Below, piece after piece: positions 8,130 to 16,461 of a DNA stretch of 20,586 bases (its first letter is position 1; every line of letters begins with the position of its first letter). The position numbers were made by a program, and so were the translations under genes. The stretch covers positions 1 through 20,586 of the forward strand of contig DAIDAH010000013.1 in NCBI GenBank assembly GCA_027310735.1, given 5' to 3'. This DNA is from Methylotenera sp. (GTDB taxonomy: Bacteria; Pseudomonadota; Gammaproteobacteria; Burkholderiales; Methylophilaceae). Below the pieces are notes generated by a model. That model was not told where the DNA came from and searched no databases. It saw only the letters and a list, made by a program, of their open reading frames with translations.

Positions 8130-9069
8130 AGCTCATTAAGCGTTCATAGCGGCTTACCAGCAAAGTCTTAATAGATTTTGTTTTATAACGTGCTAACTCT
8201 TCTTTAAGCGCACCACGTAAGGTTTCCATCAAAATCTCTGGTGAACGATGTGCACCGCCCAATGGTTCTGGGATGATGCGGTCAATCAGACCCATCGCTT
8301 TCAAACGAATTGCAGTAATCGCGAGTGATTCTGCAGCAACTGAGGCTTTATCTGCACTCTTGTAAAGAATGGACGCACAGCCTTCAGGAGAAATAACAGA
8401 GTAGGTACCGTATTGCAGCATCAACAACTGATCCACCACACCTAGCGCCAGCGCGCCTCCAGAGCCGCCCTCACCAATAATCACACCGATAATCGGTGTT
8501 TCAAGCTCGGCCATTACATATAAGTTACGCGCAATCGCTTCTGATTGTCCGCGCTCTTCGGCACCAATACCTGGGTAAGCGCCTGGGGTATCAATAAGCG
8601 TAATGATAGGAATATGAAATTTTTCTGCCAGACGGAACAAGCGCAATGCTTTGCGATAGCCTTCAGGACGCGGCATACCAAAGTTACGATACTGACGTTC
8701 TTTCACATCGCGACCTTTTTGATGACCAATCACCATCACTGGCTGACCTTCAAAACGTGCTAGACCGCCTACAATCGCAGGATCATCCGCATAAGCGCGA
8801 TCACCATGCAACTCTTCAAAATCTGTGAACAATGCTTTGATGTAGTCTAAAGTATAAGGGCGTTGCGGGTGACGAGCCAACTGAGAGATTTGCCATGCAT
8901 TTAAGTTGCCGTAAATATCTTCAGATAATTTTTGATTTTTCTTTTCCAATGCTGACAATTCTTTAGAAATATCTAAAGCATCATTATCATCATGTGATGA
9001 TTGCAAGCCCTCAATTTTGGCCTCAAGTTCAGCAATCGGTTGTTCGAAATCTAAATAAGTTATTTTCAT
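8095..9069 (-). CDS. accA: Acetyl-CoA carboxylase carboxyltransferase subunit alpha
   Basis: Alpha subunit of the carboxyltransferase that moves the carboxyl group from carboxybiotin to acetyl-CoA, giving malonyl-CoA, the first step of fatty acid synthesis; it works as an alpha2-beta2 complex with AccD. Length (324 residues) matches the family (319 in E. coli). The N-terminus L-D-F-E-Q-P-I-A-E-L-E-A-K-I is nearly the E. coli sequence and fixes the start at ATG 9067-9069, although no clear Shine-Dalgarno sequence precedes it. Family blocks H-G-D-R-A-Y-A-D-D, I-I-T-L-I-D-T-P-G-A-Y-P-G and G-E-G-G-S-G-G-A-L-A-L-G (the oxyanion-forming glycines) are intact, with S-P-E-G-C-A-S-I-L after them. It lies between dnaE and tilS, the order also kept in E. 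coli. A palindromic element separates it from dnaE and may uncouple the two. Confidence 0.97.
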   Translation of the reverse strand: MKITYLDFEQPIAELEAKIEGLQSSHDDNDALDISKELSALEKKNQKLSEDIYGNLNAWQISQLARHPQRPYTLDYIKALFTDFEELHGDRAYADDPAIVGGLARFEGQPVMVIGHQKGRDVKERQYRNFGMPRPEGYRKALRLFRLAEKFHIPIITLIDTPGAYPGIGAEERGQSEAIARNLYVMAELETPIIGVIIGEGGSGGALALGVVDQLLMLQYGTYSVISPEGCASILYKSADKASVAAESLAITAIRLKAMGLIDRIIPEPLGGAHRSPEILMETLRGALKEELARYKTKSIKTLLVSRYERLMSYGKFKEVVEKQ

Positions 9070-9105
9070 ATGTCAGTCTATTAAGTTTCAAAAAATATCT
9101 ATCTC

Positions 9106-9202
9106 GTGATTACATTTGCGTAAAGACAAGGCGAAATGTCGAAGGCAGTACATTTAGTACACCAAGGACATGTAAACACAGTGTTTACGCAAATGTAATC
9201 AC
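9106..9202. repeat. Palindromic intergenic element with perfect 19-base arms (copy 2 of GTAC-core repeat)
   Basis: Arms at 9106-9124 (GTGATTACATTTGCGTAAA) and 9184-9202 are exact reverse complements. Between them lies GTAC-ATTTA-GTAC (9148-9160) and CAAGGCG (9127-9133). The core matches copy 1 (6590-6603) at 13 of 14 bases in the same orientation. It sits 7 bases past the dnaE stop and 36 bases before the accA start, so as RNA it would form a long hairpin between the genes. It could terminate or attenuate dnaE transcripts, but there is no T run directly after the arm on the minus strand. Confidence 0.7.
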
Positions 9203-9209
9203 AAGGGGC

Positions 9210-12200
9210 TCAATTATATAGGATTTTCACGTTTTCACGACTTAACCACGCTGTTAAGCTTGCAATCAGCTCTTCATGCAGATCTACTCGCCAGTCGTTG
9301 CCTAGCATCAACTCCACTTTACTCACGGCGTTGTGATACTCCACTTTCACTGCACAACCGCGTTGTTCATCTGATGCCGCTTTGCAATAAGGCTGCAACA
9401 AAGTCTTTAATTTAACAGCGTCTGCCTGACCATTACAGGATATCTTTAAAAAGCTGGCACGGCTATTCCTCAAGCTAGATAAGTCATGTAGTTTTCTAGC
9501 ATTGACACGCACACCGCCTGAGAAGTCATCATTGCTGACACGACCCTCTACAATCACCAATTGGTCATCTTTAAGCAGTTGCTGATACTGATTCAGCATC
9601 TCGTTATTCACCACCACTTCAATCCGCGTGGTGCCATCATCCAGTCCGACAATCGCCATTTTGCCACGTGCAGTCATACGAATACGCACGCCAGAAACGA
9701 TACCAGCCAACAATTGCGGCTGTTCCTTGGCGCTTAAATTAGCCAGTGTGGTATTCAGAAACTGACTTAAGTCTTTTTGATATGCCCAGTAAGGATGTCC
9801 GCTAAAGAAGAAGCCTAGCGCTGTTTTTTCTTCCTGCAGGCGCTGTTGCTCAGTCCATGCCGGCACATCAGGCAAAATGTGCGCGGCGCTATCAGCAACA
9901 TCACCAAACAAGCTATTTTGATTACGGTTCGCACTATTCTGCTCTGCCGCCGCAATAGCCGTAGAAACACCAGCCAGCAAGGCATTGCGACTAGGCGACA
10001 ACTTATCAAACGCACCCGCACGGATTAAAGACTCAATCACGCGACGGTTTACTTTGCGCAAATCCAGACGGTTACAAAAATCGAACAAATCTTTAAAAGG
10101 ACCATCTTGACGGCGTGCCTGCAAAATCACTTCAATCGCCGCCCAGCCTGTGCCTTTTACTGCGCCCAAGCCGTACAGAATCTGATTTTTATTGATTGGC
10201 GTAAATTTGAATTCACTTTCATTCACATCAGGCGGCAGCACTTCAACCTGATTCGGCGCACAGTCATCATAAAAGATATGCACACTGTCCGTGTTATTCA
10301 TATCAGCCGACATGGTCGCCGCCAAGAATGCAGCTGGATAATGCGCTTTTAAGTAAGCGGTTTGATACGCGACCAGCGCATAAGCCGCAGCATGTGATTT
10401 ATTAAAACCATAGCCGGCAAATTTTTCCAGCAAATCAAACAACTCGCTGGCTTGACGCTCAGTCATGTTGTTTTTAATAGCGCCTTCGGTAAAGGTCAGA
10501 CGCTGTGCATCCATTTCCTCTTTTTTCTTTTTACCCATCGCGCGACGCAGCAAATCCGCGCCACCCAGACTATAGCCACCTACCACTTGCGCAATCTGCA
10601 TCACCTGCTCTTGATACACCGCAATACCATAGGTTTCTTTGAGGATAGGCTCTGTCAACGGATGAGGGTATTCCACACGCTGCTTACCGTGTTTACGGCG
10701 GCAGAAGTCGGGAATCAAATCCATCGGACCAGGACGATACAAGGCTACCAGCGCGATAATATCCTCAAAGCAATCTGGCATCGCTTGTTTAAGCATGTCC
10801 TTCATGCCGCGCGACTCTAGCTGGAACACCGCTGTAGTATTGGCTGTTTTGAGCAATTGAAACGTGGCTCGATCATTCAGCGGCAAAGTTTCAAAAGACA
10901 ATGGCGGCAACTCACTAGCCGCACGTTGTTTATTAGTGTTCTCCAGCGCCATGTCCAGAATCGTTAATGTGCGCAGACCCAAAAAGTCGAACTTCACCAA
11001 GCCTACCGCTTCCACATCGTCTTTATCGTACTGGCTCACCAAGCTTGCGCCATCGGGCTGACAATAGACGGGTGAAAAATCAGAAATCTTGCCCGGTGAA
11101 ATCAACACGCCACCGGCATGCATACCGATGTTGCGCACAAGACCTTCCAAGCGCAAAGCAAGTTCTAATAGCTCACGCAGCTCTTCTTCATTTTCACGGC
11201 GCTCAGCTAATTGCGGCTCTTTAATTAGCGCGTCGCTTAACGTAATACCAAGCTCTAGTGGAATAAGTTTGCTGATACCATCAACGAAATGGAATGGTAG
11301 ATCCAGCACACGCCCAACATCGCGAATCACGCCTTTAGCGGCCATGGTACCGAAGGTGGCAATTTGTGACACCGCATCAATACCGTATTTCTGTTTCACA
11401 TAATCAATGACGCGATCTCGGCCTTCCTGACAAAAATCGATATCAAAGTCGGGCATGGAAACGCGGTCTGGGTTCAAAAAGCGCTCAAACAACAAGTTGT
11501 ATTCCAGCGGATCCAGATCAGTAATGCGCAAGCTATATGCCACTACAGAGCCGGCACCGGAGCCCCGCCCCGGCCCGACCGGCACACCATTATTTTTCGC
11601 CCATTGAATAAAGTCCGCCACAATCAAAAAGTAGCCAGCAAAACCCATCTGATTAATGACGTTAGTTTCAAAATCTAACCGCGCATCATAAGCCGCCTGT
11701 TTAGATGCACGCACAGTTTCGTCTGGAAACAACACTTTCAAACGTTCAACTAAGCCAGCTTTAGCTTCTGAAATTAAAAAGTCATTCAGACTGACATTAT
11801 TTGGCGTTGGAAATTGAGGCAGGTAGTTTTTGCCTAGCGTGAGCGTTAAATTGCAGCGCTTTGCAATTTCCACACTATTCGCCAACGCCTCAGGCATGTC
11901 CGCAAACAACGCAGCCATTTCAGCCTGCGTTTTGAAATATTGCTCAGTGGTAAAGTTTTTCGGACGACGCGTGTCTGCCAGCACATAGCCTTCGGCAATA
12001 CATGTGCGTGCTTCGTGCGCTCTGAAGTCATCTGCCGTCGTAAATTGTATGGGGTGTGTTGCCACAATAGGCAGACTGAGCTTACCCGCCACCAAACGTA
12101 CTTGCTGGATGTACTCTTCTTCGCTAGAGCTTGATACTCCGCTGGCTACACGCTGAGCATTTGGATTTTTTGGATCGCTGGCAGAACGCTGCACTTCTAA

Positions 12201-12728
12201 ATAATAACGATCTGGAAATAATGCCTGCCAATCATTAGCCAGTTGACAAGCCAAATCGTGATTACCTTGCGCACAGGCTTGACCAACATCACCAGCCAAG
12301 GCGCCAGACAGAAGCAACAAGCCTTCAGTACCACACTCAACAAACCACTCTCGCTTGAATTCCGCACGACCACGATACTGGTTACTTAGGTAAGCGCGAC
12401 TAATCAGCTGACACAGTAGCAAATATCCGGCATGTGATTGGCACAACAGCAAAATGCGTGTCGGCTGGTCGCGATTAACCGTATTTTCTATCCAGACATC
12501 ACAACCCAAAATAGGTTTAACGCCTTTGCCGCGCGCTGTTTTATAAAACTTGATGGCGCCAAATAAGTTACTTAAATCTGTGAGTGCCAATGCTGGCATC
12601 TGATCACTGACGGCGTGCTCAACGTAATCGTCCAGACGCACAATGCCGTCCACAATGGAGTACTCACTGTGACAGCGTAAATGAATAAAACTAGGAAAAT
12701 CTGAAGGTGTTTGACTGGTCTGCGACAT
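9210..12728 (-). CDS. dnaE: DNA polymerase III subunit alpha
   Basis: Catalytic subunit of the replicative DNA polymerase III holoenzyme (C-family), 1172 residues against 1160 in E. coli. The N-terminal PHP domain begins H-L-R-C-H-S-E-Y-S; the first metal-binding histidine position is arginine, as in E. coli, so PHP-dependent exonuclease activity is not expected and a separate epsilon subunit should proofread. The palm acidic residues are present: D427 and D429 in M-P-D-F-D-I-D-F and D581 in V-K-F-D-F-L-G-L; their spacing of 154 equals that of E. coli D401 and D555. G-P-G-R-G-S-G-A-G-S marks the nucleotide-binding region. Q-N-S-L-F at 937-941 is the internal beta-clamp motif, followed by an OB-fold domain (L-L-A-G-I-V-S-G-V-R-I-R). 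The start ATG 12726-12728 lies close before the conserved PHP sequence. Upstream, 186 bases separate it from the c-di-GMP gene, so it probably has its own promoter there; I could not fix one. Confidence 0.98.
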   Translation of the reverse strand: MSQTSQTPSDFPSFIHLRCHSEYSIVDGIVRLDDYVEHAVSDQMPALALTDLSNLFGAIKFYKTARGKGVKPILGCDVWIENTVNRDQPTRILLLCQSHAGYLLLCQLISRAYLSNQYRGRAEFKREWFVECGTEGLLLLSGALAGDVGQACAQGNHDLACQLANDWQALFPDRYYLEVQRSASDPKNPNAQRVASGVSSSSEEEYIQQVRLVAGKLSLPIVATHPIQFTTADDFRAHEARTCIAEGYVLADTRRPKNFTTEQYFKTQAEMAALFADMPEALANSVEIAKRCNLTLTLGKNYLPQFPTPNNVSLNDFLISEAKAGLVERLKVLFPDETVRASKQAAYDARLDFETNVINQMGFAGYFLIVADFIQWAKNNGVPVGPGRGSGAGSVVAYSLRITDLDPLEYNLLFERFLNPDRVSMPDFDIDFCQEGRDRVIDYVKQKYGIDAVSQIATFGTMAAKGVIRDVGRVLDLPFHFVDGISKLIPLELGITLSDALIKEPQLAERRENEEELRELLELALRLEGLVRNIGMHAGGVLISPGKISDFSPVYCQPDGASLVSQYDKDDVEAVGLVKFDFLGLRTLTILDMALENTNKQRAASELPPLSFETLPLNDRATFQLLKTANTTAVFQLESRGMKDMLKQAMPDCFEDIIALVALYRPGPMDLIPDFCRRKHGKQRVEYPHPLTEPILKETYGIAVYQEQVMQIAQVVGGYSLGGADLLRRAMGKKKKEEMDAQRLTFTEGAIKNNMTERQASELFDLLEKFAGYGFNKSHAAAYALVAYQTAYLKAHYPAAFLAATMSADMNNTDSVHIFYDDCAPNQVEVLPPDVNESEFKFTPINKNQILYGLGAVKGTGWAAIEVILQARRQDGPFKDLFDFCNRLDLRKVNRRVIESLIRAGAFDKLSPSRNALLAGVSTAIAAAEQNSANRNQNSLFGDVADSAAHILPDVPAWTEQQRLQEEKTALGFFFSGHPYWAYQKDLSQFLNTTLANLSAKEQPQLLAGIVSGVRIRMTARGKMAIVGLDDGTTRIEVVVNNEMLNQYQQLLKDDQLVIVEGRVSNDDFSGGVRVNARKLHDLSSLRNSRASFLKISCNGQADAVKLKTLLQPYCKAASDEQRGCAVKVEYHNAVSKVELMLGNDWRVDLHEELIASLTAWLSRENVKILYN

Positions 12729-12914
12729 CTCTCAATTTTACCTTATTGAGGGACTTTTGGCTGGGGAAACTTATATATAAACACCGTTACAAACCTGATC
12801 CCGTAGGTCAAAATTATTCAAAAAGAGCAGGCAGACTTGCGCATCTAATTGATATGTAAAAAGGATTTTTCACGTGTCTCTGCACAAGTGGCAGATGAAA
12901 TAATTTAGTCAGCA

Positions 12915-15900
12915 CTACTCATGTTGCTGTAGCAAAACATTGAGCTCTAAAAGTAAGGCATCACGCAGACTATTCAATTCAGGGATACCTTCTAATGCAG
13001 CTGCATGTAACCCTTTCATCTTAAGTGCGCATAAAGCTTCAGCCAGAGTGTGCGCCTGCTCGTGCAAAGCATTAACGAGAGTAAAGGCTGGCTGAGTACC
13101 ATGCCCCATTCTACCGACCCCCTCCAACCAGCGACCAAAATGACACTCCTGATACGCCAGTATTGGCGGCCATTCGCGCTCATCTTTCAAGTAATGCTCT
13201 ACAGCTTTAGTCCACACACGATGCTCAGCACTCGCAAAAAGCACTGGTAAGTCACTGCGACTCAGCACAGGCTGGCTAGACCATGCTGCATCAGGGCGCC
13301 ATTTACTTGCCCAATCTGGTAGTTCATTGGCAGGCATTGGTCGGGCAATGCCGTAGCCTTGCGCAAGTTCACAGCCTAATTGTAGCAACACAGTGCCATG
13401 TTCTAACGTTTCCACACCCTCAGCAATCACCTGACGTTGAAATGCCGTGGCCAGACCTATTACCCCCTCTAAAATTGCCAGATCATCAGGGTCATTGAGC
13501 ATATCTCGCACAAAGCTCTGGTCGATTTTAAGGATGTGCACTGGCAAACGTTTTAAGTAAGATAATGACGAATAACCCGTTCCAAAATCATCCAGCGCGA
13601 ATTTCACCCCCATTTCACGGCAACGATTAATGGTGTGTGACACTTGCGTCATATCTTCCAGCGCACTAGTTTCAAGCAACTCAACTTCAAGACTAGTCGG
13701 TGCAACATCAGGATGACTTGCCAGAGTCTCTCGCAAACGTTCAACAAAGTCAGGTTGTTGCAATTGGCGTGCGCCTACATTCACGCTGACCGGAATATCA
13801 AGACCAGCAGCATGCCAAATCTCGATTTGCGCCAACGCCGCATCAATCACCCACTCGCCAATATCAATTGCTAAAGCATGATCTTCAATCACAGGTAGAA
13901 AAGAGGCTGGCAACAAAATACCTTTGTCAGGATGTTGCCATCGAATCAAGGCCTCTGCACCAATAATCGCACCAGTACGCAGGTTCACCTTAGGCTGGTA
14001 ATACAGCATAAATTCACGTTCAACTAATGCGCGGCGTATGCGATCTAGACTTTCATGCAAGCTGCGTACGCTACTATCCTGCTCCGCATCAAAAATATAA
14101 TATCGATTTTTTCCTGCCTGCTTGGCTTGATACATTGCCTGATCGGCTTGGCGTTGCAATTGGTCAGCATCAATCTCTTCAACTTGCGGGTAAAACGTAA
14201 CGCCTAAACTAGCCGTTACCTGTAAAAGATCACCATTAACCTCTATAGGCTCAGCTGCCGCCGCCAACATTCGACTTAGCATAGGAATGCTAGCTTCAAC
14301 ATCAGCCAGATCCAGCAAGATAGCAACAAACTCATCACCGCCGATACGTGACAACGTATCGCCGTCACGTAATGTTTGCTTCATACGACTGGCAACAGCC
14401 ACTAACAATTGATCGCCAACATCATGTCCATAATTATCATTAATGGCCTTGAATCCATCAAGATCAAGAAATGCCACCGCCAGCAGACAACCACGTCGCT
14501 GCGCCTGCGTCATCGCTTGAGACAATCGGTCGGCAAGTAACACTCGGTTAGGTAAACTAGTCAACGCATCATAATGGGCAATATGCTCAAGCTGTTGTGC
14601 ATGCTCTTTAAGAAGCGTAATGTCACTACAAAGTGCCACATAATTCTTAACATTACCATGCGCGTCATGTACCGCGCTGATGGTCTTCATTTCCGCATAA
14701 ACTTCACCGTTCTTGCGCCGATTCCAGACCTCACCACTCCAGTGCCCATTTTTCTTTAATGTCATCCACATTGCCGCATAAAATTCATTGTCCTGCCGGC
14801 CGGAACTCAGATCACTAGGATTCCTACCCAATAACTCCTCGCGGCTATAACCAGAGATAGAGGTTAGCGCTTCGTTAACATCCACAATATTACCGTCTGC
14901 ATTAGCAATAATAATACCTTCACGAGCATGCGTGAAAACGTTTGCATAAAGCTGCAGCGCTTCTTCGGCTAGCTTACGCTCCGTGATATCAATATGCGTT
15001 CCAATCACTCGTAAAGGCTTACCATCAGCACTATGCTCTACCGCCATTCCCCTACTCAGAATCCATTTATAACTATCGTCCTTGCATTGCCGACGATACT
15101 CAACAAGATAAATATCAGACTTACCCGCTAGATAAGTCTTGATGGTTTCATCTACATACGCCCTGTCATCAGGATGAATACGACTCGTCCACTCTTCATT
15201 GCATGGCAAAATGTCCTCTTCTGCATAACCAAGCATTTCTTTCCAGCGTTTAGAAAAGTGCGCCTCATCCGTTTCAACATTCCAATCCCACATACCATCA
15301 CCGGAACCTTCAATGGCAAACTTCCAGCGGAACTCGCTTTCCTGTAACTTTTTCTGCTGCTCCTGCAAGACACTATGACTTGATTGCAATGCGAGCTTAG
15401 TCAATAACAATCGTACGCTCTGAAACAGAATCAAGCCGATAGCAAGCAAACTAAATAACGCTTGCCAGTGATAGCGCACCAAAATATCTTGCCATGTAAA
15501 CACTGGGCTCTTATCAAAAGGTGACACCCGCAACTCTTTAAGCAACTCCACTACAGGCGTGTAGTCAGCGGGCACAACAAAACCATGAATACCCATGGTG
15601 CCTGTTGCAGCCTTGTTTTCTTCCAACGTAAAAAGAGTCGCGACAACGTGCCTGGCAAGACGCTCATCCACATTAGGCATGGATGAAAAAGCCCACTCTG
15701 GATACAGGCGTGTTGAAACCTTTACTGGAAAGTCCGGTAGATTTTGCAGATTGATGACTTTAATCTGCTTCATATCCAGCTTGCCTTCATGCGCCATAGC
15801 CTCCAGCACACCGCTTCGTACAAACCCAACATCAGCACGCCCGGCAAGAACCGCATCCACCACTTTATCTTGCGGCATAGTAGTTATCAGCAGTTTGTTA

Positions 15901-16415
15901 TCCCGCCGCAGATTAACCCCAGCTTGTTTTAATGCATACATCTGCATTTGATAACCGCCGAAAGAGTTAACGTTTACAACTGCTATCGTTCTGTTTTTGA
16001 TGTCAGTTAAAGTGTTGAGATTGGCTTCTGCTGCCCGACTAAAGATAACACCTCCATAGACAGAGATACGCTGACCATCTTCGCTAGAAGCCAATGTTGC
16101 AAGTGGTGCAGATAATCCACCCGCATGATTTAGCCGAATATAGTGTGCAGAATTAGTAAGTACGAAGTCTAGCTGACGACTGAGCACCGAAGCCTCCAGT
16201 TCAGGAATAGTCAGTGCCTCCATCTCAAAGTCATACTCAGGAATAGCCTGTTTTAGCGCCTTGGCTAATGGTTGCCATTGCGCTTGCGTTTGTGCTTTTG
16301 ATCGATAAGCAAGCACGCCAATTTTTACTGTTTCAGCACTATAAGCTAAGGTACTGCCCTGCAGTACACTCGCTAAACCAGCCAGCAAAAACAGTAAACG
16401 AAAAAATGTAGTCAT
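12915..16415 (-). CDS. PhnD-like sensor / PAS-PAS / GGDEF-EAL c-di-GMP protein with C-terminal CZB domain
   Basis: Inner-membrane cyclic-di-GMP protein of 1166 residues. In order: signal-like hydrophobic segment (4-24, A-Y-S-A at 24-27); periplasmic PhnD-type binding domain (~28-290) resembling the sensor half of TtrS-like kinases (F-V-L-T-N-S-A-H-Y, V-Y-G-G-V-I-F, R-L-Y-P-E-W); membrane helix (~317-338); short coiled segment; PAS (~361-482); PAS (~490-605); GGDEF (~612-780); EAL (~792-1036); CZB (~1060-1145). GGDEF is intact at 692-696, with the inhibitory RxxD at R683/D686. The phosphodiesterase motifs E821-A-L, D942-D-F-G-T-G, K-I-D and I-A-E-G-V-E are also intact, so synthesis and degradation are both possible. 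The CZB ligand set is H1065, C1091, H1118, H1122. It lies 46 bases after the substrate-binding protein gene, with no terminator seen between them. The bound ligand is unknown; sulfur or phosphorus oxyanions or a divalent metal complex are guesses. Confidence 0.92.
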   Translation of the reverse strand: MTTFFRLLFLLAGLASVLQGSTLAYSAETVKIGVLAYRSKAQTQAQWQPLAKALKQAIPEYDFEMEALTIPELEASVLSRQLDFVLTNSAHYIRLNHAGGLSAPLATLASSEDGQRISVYGGVIFSRAAEANLNTLTDIKNRTIAVVNVNSFGGYQMQMYALKQAGVNLRRDNKLLITTMPQDKVVDAVLAGRADVGFVRSGVLEAMAHEGKLDMKQIKVINLQNLPDFPVKVSTRLYPEWAFSSMPNVDERLARHVVATLFTLEENKAATGTMGIHGFVVPADYTPVVELLKELRVSPFDKSPVFTWQDILVRYHWQALFSLLAIGLILFQSVRLLLTKLALQSSHSVLQEQQKKLQESEFRWKFAIEGSGDGMWDWNVETDEAHFSKRWKEMLGYAEEDILPCNEEWTSRIHPDDRAYVDETIKTYLAGKSDIYLVEYRRQCKDDSYKWILSRGMAVEHSADGKPLRVIGTHIDITERKLAEEALQLYANVFTHAREGIIIANADGNIVDVNEALTSISGYSREELLGRNPSDLSSGRQDNEFYAAMWMTLKKNGHWSGEVWNRRKNGEVYAEMKTISAVHDAHGNVKNYVALCSDITLLKEHAQQLEHIAHYDALTSLPNRVLLADRLSQAMTQAQRRGCLLAVAFLDLDGFKAINDNYGHDVGDQLLVAVASRMKQTLRDGDTLSRIGGDEFVAILLDLADVEASIPMLSRMLAAAAEPIEVNGDLLQVTASLGVTFYPQVEEIDADQLQRQADQAMYQAKQAGKNRYYIFDAEQDSSVRSLHESLDRIRRALVEREFMLYYQPKVNLRTGAIIGAEALIRWQHPDKGILLPASFLPVIEDHALAIDIGEWVIDAALAQIEIWHAAGLDIPVSVNVGARQLQQPDFVERLRETLASHPDVAPTSLEVELLETSALEDMTQVSHTINRCREMGVKFALDDFGTGYSSLSYLKRLPVHILKIDQSFVRDMLNDPDDLAILEGVIGLATAFQRQVIAEGVETLEHGTVLLQLGCELAQGYGIARPMPANELPDWASKWRPDAAWSSQPVLSRSDLPVLFASAEHRVWTKAVEHYLKDEREWPPILAYQECHFGRWLEGVGRMGHGTQPAFTLVNALHEQAHTLAEALCALKMKGLHAAALEGIPELNSLRDALLLELNVLLQQHE

Positions 16416-16461
16416 AGGATTAATGATTAGATGCCAAGTGTTTAATTGGCTATTATCTTTA

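Noticed and set aside
12450..12728. Possible active PHP exonuclease in DnaE.
   Set aside because: The first H-x-H metal site reads R-C-H, as in E. coli where PHP metal binding is lost.
12871..12890. Imperfect hairpin CACGTGT / ACAAGTG in the gap between the c-di-GMP gene and dnaE, considered as a terminator.
   Set aside because: The seven-base stem has a mismatch, and on the minus strand it is followed by A5 then CC before any T run, so it does not make a convincing terminator.
12729..12914. Gap upstream of dnaE searched for a promoter, small gene or RNA gene.
   Set aside because: It is AT-rich with TATATA-like stretches around 12771-12779 (minus strand), but no well-spaced -35/-10 pair and no convincing coding frame. 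A dnaE promoter is likely but cannot be placed.
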